Shown one piece after another: positions 13,201-26,417 of a stretch of 64,000 bases of DNA. A model generated the notes under the pieces. It ran no database searches and was not told where the DNA came from. It saw only the letters and a program-made list of their open reading frames with translations. Source of the stretch: Pyrrhoderma lamaoense (taxonomy: Eukaryota; Basidiomycota; Agaricomycetes; Hymenochaetales; Hymenochaetaceae). How positions within the stretch are numbered: the first letter of the stretch is position 1; each line of letters starts with the position of its first letter. A program made the position numbers and the translations under genes. The stretch spans positions 62,001 to 126,000 of the forward strand of contig NBAZ01000023.1 of the NCBI GenBank assembly GCA_002794735.1. The letters run 5' to 3'.

Positions 13201-15802
13201 AGTGATAAGACCTCAGACGAGTTCTTTGACTTGTTTATCTAAGCTAGTATTGAAAAAAGAGTATTGATTATGAATCTACTGTGTCATCATCGTGAGAAAT
13301 GAAGTAAGTTGGATTGATCATCTTCACGAAGTTCAAGCCACTATTGATGAAAGCGCGAGCGGAAAGATGGGCATCTCGCTTCGCTAGTTACAATAATGTT
13401 TTGGGTTTAAAGATATTACTTTCCTTTTTTGATGTACCTTGTTATAACTAGTTTTTTTTTCTCTTCTTGCCTCATGTTATCGCTTCAGATTTATGTGTCG
13501 GGTTAGACGGCATGTGGTTTATGGGAAGTTTTTTCTTCTTAATTCTTACATGGTGATGTTTGGTGAGAGTTATATGTGGTAATTACTGGAAAAGAAGGAT
13601 GCTGAGTGATGAACCGTATAACCGGGAGAAAAACTTTTCTGTTTCGACTTACGAGATTGACTGATTTTCGGGGCCCCGAATCCAAACAAGATATCTCCCC
13701 TTTTACTAAAGAGTAGCACGGGCCATTCACCCCTAGAGCCCCTTATATGTGAAGATAATTAGCTGTGTAACTATACGGATTTTTCCCTTCCGCCTCGTTT
13801 TTTAATTTAACTGGCTGCTGAAAGGAAAAGGAAGAAAGGAAGAGCATATTGCAAAGAGGGGCGATGACTCATCATAGAAGGAACGGTGACTCAGAGTCTA
13901 GATTTAGCAACGAATAGACAACGTTCGCAATCGCCCATCTTCAACGCCGCCGGGAAGTCGGATAGTAAATACATGTGTAGATATGCATAGATACTTAACA
14001 GATCGAATAACACGTTATCGTTCTCCGCATTCGATGAAACCATTTATTTCATAAGTTTTCTGCAAGTTGCACACTGCTTCTCTTTATTTCTCCGTTGTCT
14101 TTGTTCTCGAGACCCCTTACAAATGCTCACAGTCTAAGGTACCAGATTGCGCAAGCTTTAGTCAACGATTTACGGTCGAGCCCATTAGGGCAGATGATTG
14201 TCTCCGAGATATCGCATATTAATTAGTCTCCATCAATCCGTAGCGTATGAACTAAGGAAAAGTTTTTGACACTTTCCATCGTGACGAATGAGCATTAGTC
14301 GTTCCGTAGCATTCCGTAGCCCTCCGAACCTGCTAGGAATGCACTTATCCGGTTGGTAGCATACTATGAGAGCAGAAGTCAAGCGACAAGCCTATGTGCA
14401 CGAGTAGACGAGGTGAGTAGGGAAGAAATAAAGCGCGAAAAAAACACGGGACAGAAACTCTCTTCCCCTCTAAAACGTCCGTGAGTACTGATATAAAGCC
14501 GTGCTATACCGGGATGAGAATAGATACTGAATGTTTCGAAAGCATGTAGCTTAAGCTCGCTGTCCGAGGAGGGAAGTAAAGCCGGCGACTATACATTTTG
14601 TTGCAGATGTGTGGCTTTCCAATTACGCGAGCTTCGTCCATAGGAGATTTAGTTTCCCCAGTTAAGAGCTCACGCAGGGTTGAACTTTAATAGAAATGCA
14701 GAACAGCAAGCGAAGAGTTTGGTATCTCCACGGTCGCTGTAAGGCCTCAACAGAAGATCTGATTGAATCAAAACCCCTGAGCAAAGTGAATGAAGTACAG
14801 GAGAATATATACCTCCATGCATAGTAGAGTATAGGGGTGATTCAAATTCTGACTTAGTAATGGGTAAGTTTGGGTGAAAAACCAAATTTAGTCTTAGAGT
14901 CGCAAACCTTTAAAGGCTTAGTCAAGTATACACCAGCATTACCTTTAGAACAGCTTCTAAGCAACCTTCGATACAGGAAGCACATTATGCTGTGCGTCAA
15001 AGGGGAGGGATTCTCTTCGGAATACAGGACCGAACCAAAGCTGCCTTTGTGAGTTTACTTGTTATCTCGAAACGATTTTCGTTGACTCCTGCTCGAAAGA
15101 TCATTTACTTCCTCAAAATCTCCCTAATTATCTCCGAGAATAATGTCGCTTCTTCCCTTAGTATTTTCTAGATATACTTGCCCGGCCGCAAAGTGGAAAT
15201 GTGAGAATATGACACCCTAGATTCCAAGCGATTATTAGATATTTTCCCTCCTTACGACTTCTAGCTTGCAATGCGGTAGTTATAATTGAAATATACAGGA
15301 GCCTAGATCCAAGACCGGTGTCCCAATGCGAACAATCTTAGGATGAATATGTCGTCTTCAGAGTGCAAGCATACTCAGAGGCCCGATACCCGGGGTTTCC
15401 AGGTGTGGTTACTAAAATCATAGAGAAACAAGAACACCATAGGTTTGCTGACATCGGAGCCTCTATAGGAGTTACGTTATTTTAGAAAGCAACAGTATAG
15501 GTAGCTCGCTTGTTGACTTGTCTTCCGTCCCAAACGGATTCATTACATGTTTGCCTTTTTTATTAGAATAATTCATATAATATCCTACTTCCAAGCTTTC
15601 TTCGACATGTAACCCAAAACGAATCCGAAAGCATGGATATATATGTACATCTAACCTCGGGATCGGCATGCAAATTGCTTTGCACATCAATGAGAAAACA
15701 GATGGCCCTTATGAGATAGAAAGGCTATATGAAGAACTAGACATTCAGATCGAAGAAATTGCAGTCAACGACGGGGTTTTACATATGTGATATACGGACA
15801 AC
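10201..15802. other. Long intergenic stretch without a recognisable gene
   Basis: Microsatellites fade after about 10.2 kb and the sequence becomes ordinary AT-moderate DNA. I found no conserved domain, tRNA, long terminal repeat or transposase remnant. Open frames of 60-108 codons exist (for example 10856-11182, 11594-11875 and 12643-12825 on the minus strand) but none continues across splice sites into anything I recognise. A decayed mobile element or a fast-evolving gene cannot be excluded. Confidence 0.5.
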
Positions 15803-16723
<921 letters not shown>

Positions 16724-18055
16724 AGTTATGAGAGTCGAGGAATTCGGTTTGACTATTCCAAACGACAAGTATGCAAGGACCTTCACTTTATATCTTGTAG
16801 CAGATGTGTTGGCGTACGTAGCAGTAGACGTAGACCCTAACTACATGTCATTTCGCAGCATCAATATAACATGTAGTGACGCTCCATATTTCTCCGTGTC
16901 AAACATATATTGAAAAGGAAATGAAACAGAAAAAAGACACAGAAAATCCCCGAGGAATATCATATCTTGCACAACTAGTCATAGCGTCAGAAATAGGCTC
17001 AAAGAAGCTTGTTGAAGTAAAACATATGTGTATTCGATCCATACAAAGCCTTGAGATAGATGCAGTCGAGAGTGTACAAATACCGAGAAGAGGCCGCTAG
17101 AATATGTATGAGATTGGTTTCTGCACACTTTGACGATAGTAGCGGCCCGTTTCATGAGCCGTCACCATGATTGTAATATACCAACGTCCTTAAACCAGAT
17201 TGGTCATGAGACTAACCATGGAAACTGTTATTAGAGGAATCTTCGGTTCAATTCTCGGCCCGGTAATGTATACTGGACATCATAAGTTGTCGTTAAATTT
17301 CCCCGCAATGTACCACAGAGTAATAGCTTTGAACGGTTCCACAAAGGTCGATGGACATGTAAGAAGGTTTCATAATCACTCTCCGATGGATAATAAGCTA
17401 TTGACCTAGTAAACAAATAAGATGACAAATATTATGTAATAAGTAAAATCTAGATAAGGCGTTACATTTAACCCAACAGTTAGTCACACGTATATTAACT
17501 TAAGAGCATGATACTCTTCGACTCAGAACATTTCGAATATCACTACAAAAAATGACATTTCGCATGCCGGAGTGACACATGTGTTTGGATACTATGGATA
17601 CTATGGAAATCTCCCCAAATCTATGCTTTGAGCACTTGAAACTATCTAGAAAAGAGAAAATTCGTCCTATGGCCCGACTCTTCAAAAATGGATTCTGGGA
17701 TACTTCCAACTTATACAACTTTGAATTTGATAGGTCAATTATCTCGTATGTATGAGCTTTCAGACAACAATCACACGCTCGTGTCTACTGCTGGCAATAT
17801 ACATTGATTTAGACTATCTGGATATGATATTTTCCATGCTCAACGTATCACACGGACCGCGTTTTATAATACGAGCACCTGAGTTTCAGTCACATTTTTG
17901 CACTTCTAGCCGATTTTTTACATACGGAGAAATATGTGGCAAGTCGAGACCTCTATTGTAATTACAATATCTCCTCAAGTTTACCCAGGGCTTGGCTTGA
18001 TGCATATATAAACGAGGCTCATAGTTTTCTTCAAGGGTGCGCTTTGAAGTCTAAT
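16724..18055. promoter_or_regulatory. Divergent intergenic region between the two GH12 genes
   Basis: This 1.3 kb stretch separates the start codons of two head-to-head GH12 paralogues, and both promoters must lie in it. TATA-like boxes sit 64-72 nt upstream of the minus-strand start (16787-16795) and about 45 nt upstream of the plus-strand start (18005-18012). No conserved gene lies between them. Confidence 0.6.
18005..18012 (+). promoter_or_regulatory. TATA box of the plus-strand GH12 gene
   Basis: TATATAAA lies 44-51 nt before the chosen ATG at 18056. The position fits a strongly inducible fungal promoter. Confidence 0.6.
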
Positions 18056-18980
18056 ATGAAGAACCTTCTCTTTGTTCTCTCACTCATCCCAATCGCATTA
18101 ACGTCTCCAGTAGCGCTTGAGAGACGGCAAGTGGATACGAGCCAGCACTGTGGCCAGTGGGACACTGTTACTGCAGGAAACTATGAGCTGCTTCTTGACC
18201 AGTGGGGAATTAGCGGTGCATCAGGTAGTCAGTGTGCACAGATCACGTCTCTTTCTGGTTCTAATATCGCATGGACGACAACTTGGAGCTGGTCTGGTGG
18301 AAGTGGAGTGAAGACTTTCACAAATATCCAACTTAACGCCAATATCGGAAAACAGCTTAGTGCAATAAGCAGTATGCCAGTAGGTTCCTTCTTTTTATGT
18401 TTATCCCTGCATTAGATCTATCTGACCGACTCGATTATTTAATACTTAAGTCTACTTGGGACTGGACGTATACTATCTCTAGCGGAGCAGTTGCGGACGT
18501 TGCATTTGATCTTTTTACTGCCGACTCTCCTACAGGATCGAACGTAAACGAGATAATGATTTGGTTAGCAAATTACAATGCAGGCCCCATTTCCTCTCAA
18601 TACGGATCAGACGGAAAACCTGTGCCGATTGTTTCAAATCTGAGTCTCGCGGGACATTCATGGTTAGTATATATCTTCGTATTTTTTCATTTTAGTAAAT
18701 TAAGTGAAATTATTCATTTAAATAGGAACCTATACTTTGGTTCCAATGGTGCAAATAACGTATATTCATTCTTACCTACCAGTGGAACAATCACAAGCTT
18801 CAGTGGTGATATTAATACTTTTTTGAAGGTATGAGGATGGAACATGATTCTGGTTTTAGATTATCACTGATGTCTGGCCAGTATCTGACAACTAGCCAAG
18901 GGGTCAGCTCCTCTCAATATCTCAAGACTGCCCAAGCTGGTACTGAGCCTACTTCCGGCACTGGAACTTTGAAAACGTGA
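18056..18980 (+). CDS. GH12 endoglucanase / xyloglucanase, secreted
   Basis: This secreted family-12 glycoside hydrolase should cleave internal beta-1,4-glucan or xyloglucan bonds in plant cell walls. Four exons (18056-18379, 18451-18662, 18726-18828, 18882-18980) encode about 245 aa, the normal size for the family. Residues 1 to about 18 form a signal peptide (MKNLLFVLSLIPIALTS), followed by a dibasic RR-Q processing site. The GH12 hallmarks are present: SGGSGVKTFTNIQL, the nucleophile segment [11 protein letters not shown] near residue 145, NLYFGSNG, and the acid/base segment QAGTEPTSG near the C-terminus. The start was chosen because it opens the signal peptide and follows a TATA box by 45 nt. 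A divergent, frame-broken paralogue lies 1.3 kb upstream, which implies an old inverted duplication. No carbohydrate-binding module is present. Confidence 0.92.
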
Positions 18981-19514
18981 GTCAGACCTTGGATAATATC
19001 CCGACTTATCACAATGTTAACCATATTTTATCTACTTCATGTAAAAATTAGCTCGCTTTATAGCTTAGTTATCAATTAGTAGATTTAGCCCCCGTATATC
19101 AACAGCTTGATAGCTTGCATTTTCTAGTAATTTACATTCGATCTCCAAAAACGAATTCATTGATAGTAGTCATGATCTTTCAGTATTGAATAAGACATGC
19201 ATTCATGCGTAGATATATACATCCACAGTCCAGCTAATTTAAAGAAGATAGAATTTTAGTTTGAAAAAATGAGTCAGGGATACAAAAAACAGAAATATAG
19301 ATGTATCAGTTGGTAAGAATTGTGTAACATGAGTATAAGCTTCCTCGATATCAGGAGACTATTCTTCAAGTGCAAGAACCCTCTACATCCACTGTTTACC
19401 TACGTTTCGGGTTTCTAGTTTGGACTTGATCTTAAAATACAGGTATCTAGATTCCATCGTCGTGAGATCGTTGGTAAACGTTATAAGATTTTTGTTGATC
19501 GTGAGTTCGACACC
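18981..19514. other. Intergenic region between convergent GH12 and WASP genes
   Basis: About 530 bases hold the 3' ends of two convergent genes. No coding or RNA feature is visible. Confidence 0.5.
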
Positions 19515-21381
19515 TCAATCCCATTCCTCTTCGTCATCCTCGTCATCACTATCACCAAGTTTCTTATTTCTTTGCGTCAATGCAGCGGCTAACGCAGCAG
19601 CCAAGTCACCTCCACCCGCAGCAGCCGCATCTTCAGCAGGAGACGGACTCTGAGGTGCCGGCGAACCAGCAACACGGCCTAGTCCAGGAGCAACGCTTTC
19701 GTTCGGTCCGTTCGTTTTTCGTAGAGAATGTATACCCTTGCCTTGAATAGATTCTAACAGAGCATTGCGACCTGTTTGAGATGCTGGTATACTAGTAGCC
19801 ACTGCTGGAGGTGGGGGCGGTGGGGGAACGCCTGCAGGAGGTGGTGGAGGTGGTGGAGGTGCCGTTGTCACTGGGGGAGGAGGAGGTGGTGGTGGTGGTG
19901 GTGCTGTTGCTGCTGGAGGAGGGGGAGGAGGTGGTGGTACACTGACTGGATGAGGAGACGGAGAACTTGCAGTCGCTCCATTGCTAGCACTAGGCCGGCC
20001 GGGGGGAGAGGAGGTGCTACAGATGGAACAGCAGGACGACTCGGAGGCGCTGGAGGGGGAGGGGGAGCTGCTACTGGAGGCGGTGCACGTGAAGGAGGTG
20101 GTGGTGTGGGAGTAGAGGCTACTGCAACAGGGGCTGTAGGGGCTGTGGTTGCTACTGGCACTGCTGGTGCGACAGGCGGAGGAGGCGGGGGCGGCGGCAC
20201 AGATGATTTCGATGGAGATGCATCAGTAGCTGGAGATGACACAGAGGTGACTGAGTCCGACTGTGTATGCCCTCTCCGCGGGACCGGAGGTGGAGGTTTC
20301 TGGGTACTTGAGCGTTGAGATTTCTTGCGAGTCGCTGGAGCTTGCGGTGCTGGTGGTTTAGACTGAGGAGAAGTAGGCGCCGATGATTTCTTTGCAGCAT
20401 TTGCGTCGGTTGATTTTGATTTCGAAGCCTTTGACTTTGGCTGCTGGGCATCTCGTACAAAATCTTTGATGAAATCCATATTTTCAGCGATGAGGGCAGC
20501 ATCAACACCATGTGATTCAAGTTGGTTCAGGAAAGTCATCCATGAAGGGTCAACATTATCTGAGGTGAAACCTTTATCTGGATCGTAGCCCATATGTGAT
20601 ACATGTCGAAAAGAGCCTGCCTGTGGTCCCGATATAAGAGATTTTAGAATTTTACCACCTTTACTCCCGCTTTTTGTTTTCTTCTGTGCAGCCCTAGTCT
20701 TCGCTTTGCCTAATCATATATAGAAAAAAATCAGTCAAAAAAAGAGTCCCGCTAAAAACATGACTCTAAAGAAGTGCATAAAGCTCAGTCTATGCATGCG
20801 TGGACGTATGCACTTGGAAATTAAAATTGGCATGCAAGCCACAAAATATTGATAGATGTATAAATGAACAGATGATACATTGAAATACTTTCAAGTTGCC
20901 AAAAGATGCCTAAGAGGAGATACATACCTATGGCAGCCTTCTTCTTCGTAACTACTTTCAAGAACGAGCTTGCCTCTCCTTCATCAGTATATACCAGGCC
21001 TATCATACATTCCTATCATATGCAATCAATAACTTTTGATGATATATCACCGCAAAGGTTGCGAATTTAGCTCACGTCACCAGCAAACGAGTGAAAAAAT
21101 GGTCTGTCTTCATTAAGTGTGAAATCCTCGTAGAGTTCATGCTCCCAGATAACACCTCTTGTACCTTGCAGGTCAACAAGTTTGAAGTAGTATAATCCAT
21201 TAGTTTTGTCCTTAACAAAGGCTAAACCTCCTTGCTCTCCGGAGAACGTCCATGAGTTAGGGTCTGGATGTGCATAATAGATCCGAGCGACAGACGCCAT
21301 AAGTATTTTGTTATCCGCAGAGAGAACACTCTTGACGCGGGTCTTTTCCTCAGCACTCATCGTCGACTGAAATGACGGCAT
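19515..21381 (-). CDS. LAS17: WASP / Las17 family actin nucleation-promoting factor
   Basis: This is the fungal WASP, which activates Arp2/3 at endocytic actin patches. Exons are 21381-21076, 21012-20928 and 20709-19515. The WH1 domain (about residues 15-130) includes SWTFSGEQGGLAFV, YYFKLVDL, VIWEHELYEDF and the end EGEASSFLKVV; it normally binds verprolin/WIP. A basic stretch precedes a CRIB motif (ISGPQAGSFRHVSHMG) that would bind Cdc42/Rac GTPases. A long polyproline region then leads to a WH2 actin-binding motif (GRNALLESIQGKGIHSLRKT), a short connector and an acidic tail ending DEEEWD, which contacts Arp2/3. The polyproline region shows a one-base frame break at a six-G run (20001-20006): upstream and downstream frames are both WASP-like but do not join. 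Two kinases with WH1-like N-termini lie directly upstream on the same strand. Confidence 0.9.
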
Positions 21382-21678
21382 GTTGACCGACTATTAAAAG
21401 GTTTCCTAGCTCAGTAAGGACTATCAAGCAGTATCGCTTTGTCAAGAAGAGTGGATTTGGCCGTATTCGTGGGCGTAGGGCAGTGAAGAAGCGTGTTATA
21501 AGTGAAAGTCACCACCAGAATTGCTGTGGAACGAGTTCAGACACGAGTACCCTTGATGATTTCCTTGAATGGAAATATCATCATTATCAGGATAAACTGC
21601 TTACAAATATGATTCACTGATTGATTTGTCATCTAATGTTATATATGCATGCATGCACTAATGTGCTCAGTAGATAAA
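21382..21678. other. Short intergenic spacer, WASP promoter
   Basis: 297 bases separate the stop of the upstream kinase from the WASP start, both on the minus strand. The spacer must hold the WASP promoter; no distinct motif stands out. Confidence 0.4.
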
Positions 21679-23688
21679 TCAAGTGTAGATGTCCTGTAAC
21701 ATTCGCTCCGCTGTTATCCTCTCTTCCGGATTTCTCTCCCAGCAGCTGCAAATCAAATCCCACAGCTCATCTGAACATTCCTTATGACTAGGACGGGCTG
21801 GAAGCTCGTTTTTGAATATTGAGAGTATAATATCTGCCTTTGTCTTCCCGGGAAAGGGAAGCTCAGCTGTTAGTACCTACAGTCATCTAAGCTGAGATTA
21901 TCTATTATAAAAAAGTATAATTTACCTCAATCATAAACATTCCGAACGCCCAGATATCCGACGCATATGTCCTGTCATTAGGTTCACCAAACAGCAATTC
22001 ACAGGCCATCCACTGTGCATTTCCCGCGTTTTGCAATGAACGAGATAAGTCATGGCCCAGACACGGACTCGAAGACATTCCATAGTCAATAATCTTCGGA
22101 GTCATATCATCAGACATCAAAACATTAGGCTGTACTCATCTAGTTAGACAACAAAAAATGTGATAAAATCCAAAGCTTACGGCCTTAAGATCTCCGTGAT
22201 TGAAACCCTTGTGATGAAGATAGGAGACTCCCTTCAATGTACCTTTTATCTGTTCTTCTGATCAATTCAGAATATCAACTCACGTGTATCGAGGAGCTTA
22301 CGATAGGAAGTCTTGGTACATCTGAATTTTCGCCCCTTCTTACGAATGCAAAGACATCACCGTTTTTCATCCAAGGCATAACAATGCAGGCTCCGATATC
22401 TTCTGAAACGGCAACTCCGAGAAACTCGAGAAGGTGAGGGTGCTTTAGCTTGTTGCACACCATTGCCATCACGATTTCTCTCCGAAATCGCTGATAGATA
22501 AGTTGAGTGCTATTCATAAAGTTTTCACTATTTTAGATAATTCTCACCTTGGACGTTTTCATAACAGTTCTATCCTCCTCGTACTCAAACTTTCTGACAC
22601 TGCTACACCTTATTTCCTTAATAGCGACAAGCTTTCCTTGGAATTTCCCCCTTCGAATTACACTAAACCCACCTACTTCCCTCTCGCAAATATCAATATC
22701 CTTGAGATCGTATGTAATATCCGGTATGGAGCATGATTTCCCTCTTATCATCGCTGTCCACTGTCTGGAATTTTTTTTCTCTGAGTCTTTTGGTGGGTAT
22801 ACTACCGGTGGACTTGGTGTTATGGATGAGTCCATTGGCAATGAGCTGTAAGTGCCAGAGCTTTCATATAATGGTTTATTTTGATAATGAGTTGCTAGGT
22901 ACGCCAGAGTGGAGTTCTGCCACTCTTCAACTTTTCTTGTAGACATTTCAGAAGTGCTAAAACGTCTTAATGTTGTATTGAATCTAGTACACAACTGAGA
23001 CTTATTTGCACACATGATATTTGTCTCATTGGATTGTTTCGAGTCTTCATAGATTTTTCCGAGTTTTGCATGTATAAGCTACTTTTTAGGCACAGTAAAA
23101 TATACAGAAAAAATACCTTCAGGATCCTGGATATATCCTATGCTTTCTTGCGCCCCCCTCAGCTCTAAAGCGCCTTGTAGTGCCTCGTTAAATTGCACCA
23201 GATCTTGGAGATTCAAGAACAATATCTCTATTGTTGATTTAGCCGCGTCACGGCTCTGTGTTTATCTCAAAACTTAGCATTTCAAAAGGTTAATCTACCG
23301 GGATTTGACTTACAGCGCCATTGATCACATATACTTCGTTTTGTAGAATTTCAATATATGCATGGGTATCTATTACTTCGAACCATGTTACTGTTCCATT
23401 CTCATCTGATTGGCCACTTTCTTGAACATTGACTAGTAACAGTATATAGTCATTTCTACTAGCTTCTCTTCCCCAAGCAAGTAAAAGCACCCCAGGAACA
23501 GTCATAGATTCCATTGTGGATGTGAAGCGTATACTCGCCTTGGCTGCACTACGAACTATCCATGAGGAAATCCTGGGAGTATTAAAACTTGCTACGGATG
23601 CTAATGTAGCCTCGGCTTTAGCAAGCTCGTTGTTCACTAGTCTGCCTTGCAGAGAGCGGGGATCTAGCCTTAGCCACAGCGTCGACAT
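21679..23688 (-). CDS. TKL-like protein kinase with WH1/PH-like N-terminal domain (copy A)
   Basis: This is a multi-exon kinase. Exon 1 (23688-23314) and exon 2 (from 23255) encode about 170 residues with a WH1/PH-like strand pattern (PGVLLLAWGREASRNDYILL, then VTWFEV, then IEILFLNLQDLVQFNEAL). A linker and the phrase CSIPDITYDL precede the kinase domain: glycine loop VGGFSVIRRGKF, lysine motif VAIKEI, helix-C glutamate in RFRREIVMAM, catalytic loop HGDLKAPN, DYG in place of DFG, and ACE in place of APE. It ends CWERNPEERI, typical of TKL kinases. The catalytic Asp and Lys remain, so activity is possible. Several introns of about 45-60 nt fit cleanly; the joint between exon 2 and the kinase exon (about 23114-22938) is unresolved. 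It lies between WASP and kinase copy B. Confidence 0.75.
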
Positions 23689-24116
23689 TTATACGAATAA
23701 CAGATGAGAGGAGGAGGGGTAGAGCTACTACTAGAACTAAATAAAGGTGACAGCTTCTAGTTTTATAGTTTGTTTGAATCATATGATGAAAGAAGATGAT
23801 AATGAATATAATTTCAACTCTGCTAATTTTGGCACTGTTCTTAAGTGACTCGCTTCATTCTCTAGCTATTACATTGACTCGATCCGAGTGAGAAAAGAAG
23901 TTTGTTGATACTGGCAAGATAGGAGCTTTCGATGTACAACGTAGAACTTCACCGCCGCATGCAAAGAAGTTCGTACAGCTTCTTACTTCGCCTCATTCAT
24001 ATAAGTACCATTATCAGCGCCGCATTGTAATGCTTCTTGGATGTTGCACTCGTTATATAGCCCAAATAAGATGGATTTATACCATTTGTACATACGATAT
24101 ACCATGAATATGGTTA
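23689..24116. other. Intergenic spacer between the two WH1-like kinases
   Basis: About 430 AT-rich bases lie between the start of copy A and the stop of copy B. Nothing recognisable is visible beyond an expected promoter. Confidence 0.4.
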
Positions 24117-26097
24117 TTACTGCACGAAAGTCTGTAACATTTTATATACTTCTTCTGATTTTATTCGTGCTTCTGGGTCTTCTTCCCAGCAAAGCTGCAC
24201 GAGGTCCCAGAGGTTATTCGTGCAACCGGGATGGATTGGCCGACGAGGCAACTCCCTTCGTTTCAGGGCTATAGCGATTGACGCTTTATCCATGTCCTTG
24301 AAAGGTCGATCACCGGACAATAACTAATAGGATTAAGTTCTATATTAGTCTCAATAAAAGAAGGTCAAAGCAAGTATAATACCGCGAGCAAGAGCATCCC
24401 AAAGGCCCATACATCACTCATCTTAGTGATAGAATATCCAGGACGGGTTGAGATATGCAATTCAGGGGACATGTAGTAAATTGTCCCTGATTCTGGCTCG
24501 AAAAGAGATCTTCGTTGGACGTTATTGCAGTAGGAGGCTAATCCGAAGTCGATAATGATTGGGGTTCCTTTTTCGTTGACAAGAATATTCGACTAGAAAA
24601 TTTGGAAGTACAGTTAATAGATATCAGTTTAGATCAGAGAGGTTGCCCACAGGCTTAATATCTCCATGAATAACGTTCAGCATATGTATATAATTTAAGC
24701 CATCGGCTATCTGATATGCCTTGGAATAGTATTCTCTAACGTTAATCTTACGTTTTGTAAACAAAGGATGAATGACGTACAAATAGAAGAAACGAGTTGC
24801 AAGTTGAATAATGTTTCTTTGCGTTTTTACTTAAGGAATCATCTTCTATGAACGGCATTATTATACATTTTTCTCCAAAATCGGGAATGAAGACACCAGC
24901 AAGAGAGATTACATTTGAGTGATGCATCTCGCTAAGTATTGCAACCTCATTTCTGAAAAACTACCCAAATGAATTAGTCTCCTACTATCCTTTAACGTTG
25001 TGAGAAAGTTTTTTACATTATTATATACATCCCTCTCAGCTCGCTGGTTGTTACAACTCTGTTTTCGCATCGACTTTATTGCTACCTTCATTCCATTACA
25101 ACTTCCAGCAGCAACAATTCCAAATGCACCTACTCGCTCTGCACGACTACGGTCCTTTACTCTTCTAGTAATATCAGGGATATTGTACGACTTCTCGTTA
25201 TAGGTAAATGACCATCCACTCGGTGAGCTCTCTACGAGTGAAGGGGGATGCGAAGAAGATTCTGGGATCTTGGTCGAAGGAGCATTCATCAAATTATCTA
25301 TGCCAAGTACCGGCATAACGCCGTCCTTTTGAGTTTTTGAGTAATATCGTTAAGATTAACAATCAGACATGATCTGGTCTTTGAAGTAGACAGTCCTTAC
25401 TTTGATATCATCATCATCATCATCATCTTTTTGGAGGCTTGACTCTCTATTTTCAGTCAACTGATCACAATCTAGTTCACTTTTGTTTTCATCAATATTT
25501 CGGATGTTATTATGGCTTAAGTTAGGTAAATCTTCCTGAGCACTTGAGCTTGAAAGTTCCGGAAGTTTCATCTCTTGCTTCAAGTTTTTACTTTGTTGCC
25601 TGTTGAATCTATCAACGAGCTTTTGTGTCTCGGTGTCATCGCAAAATGTAATCCTATGTGTCACTTTCTGAGTGTACATCAGTGGCATGAACTAGTATAA
25701 AGGGAATATAAGAGTAACTAACTGGATCAAAATCGGATAGAATATAACTTCTCTCTTGATCTGTGTCCGTATCTTTGTTAAGAGATGTTGAGGTACTTAT
25801 ATCAAAAAGCCACACGAGCTCCCCATTCAAAGGGGAATTTTCTCGTATTCGCAAATCGACAAAGCGAAACTGTTTTTCATTTGTAATTCGACTCCTTGAG
25901 AAGACCAATGCCCCTTTGAAGTAATTATCCCCTTTCATGTTACTATCCACGTCAAGACGGGCAGCGGCTACGGATAGTAACTTGATGTGGGTCAGACGAC
26001 TGAACATTGTCTTAATGATTCTTTTTTCCCATGGTCGAAGTGGAGGATCGCGTCTGTCAGTCGTCATGAAAGAATTTTTAACTCGTGAAGCTACCAA
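24117..26097 (-). CDS. TKL-like protein kinase with WH1-like N-terminal domain (copy B)
   Basis: The N-terminal 130 residues resemble a WH1/EVH1 domain in order of motifs: YFKGALVFSRSR, FRFVDLRI, LVWLFDI, then ILSDFDP joined by a 55-nt intron to KVTHRITFCDDTETQKLVDRF. This parallels the WASP order (GLAFV, YYFKLVDL, VIWEHELY, then a FH-F and EA--F end). An acidic linker with seven Asp in a row follows. The kinase domain starts after YNIPDITRRV and has all key residues: VGAFGIVAAGS, VAIKSM, helix C FFRNEVAILSEM, HGDIKPSN, IIDFGLAS, MSPE and CWEEDPEARI. It is probably active on Ser/Thr. Translation may start at 26097 or at the second Met, 26067. Upstream are 300 bases and then Elongin C. Confidence 0.8.
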
Positions 26098-26417
26098 GGA
26101 CGAAGCAGGGTATAAGAGTGATGGCCCGTTTTGAGGGCAAGAGAGCCCTCGTCGAGTACAGCCTCATATAACCTAATATCGATATAAGAATAAGCGCATT
26201 GCTATAAACGCCTGCCCCCTACACGTGCTATGATTATCATTTAATGATTTATAATATAATTCTGATAAATTTAGAATTGAATAATTATGGCACATTTCAT
26301 AAAGCGCCCATTTATTCAGTTATCCAAACACATGATATGTGGCGAGAACAATATATAATGCATCGTCACGGCATACCGGACTATATGGCTACACACTAAG
26401 TGATAACAGTTATACCA
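26098..26417. other. Spacer between Elongin C and kinase copy B
   Basis: About 320 AT-rich bases. No coding signal or RNA is visible. Confidence 0.4.

Noticed and set aside
19776..20318. 180-codon plus-strand frame rich in Trp, Arg, Gly and Cys
   Set aside because: It is the antisense shadow of the WASP polyproline region; composition follows from CCN codons read in reverse.
25690..25725. A 31-nt mini-intron in kinase B
   Set aside because: Using the next AG gives a normal 55-nt intron that joins DFDP to KVTHRITF.
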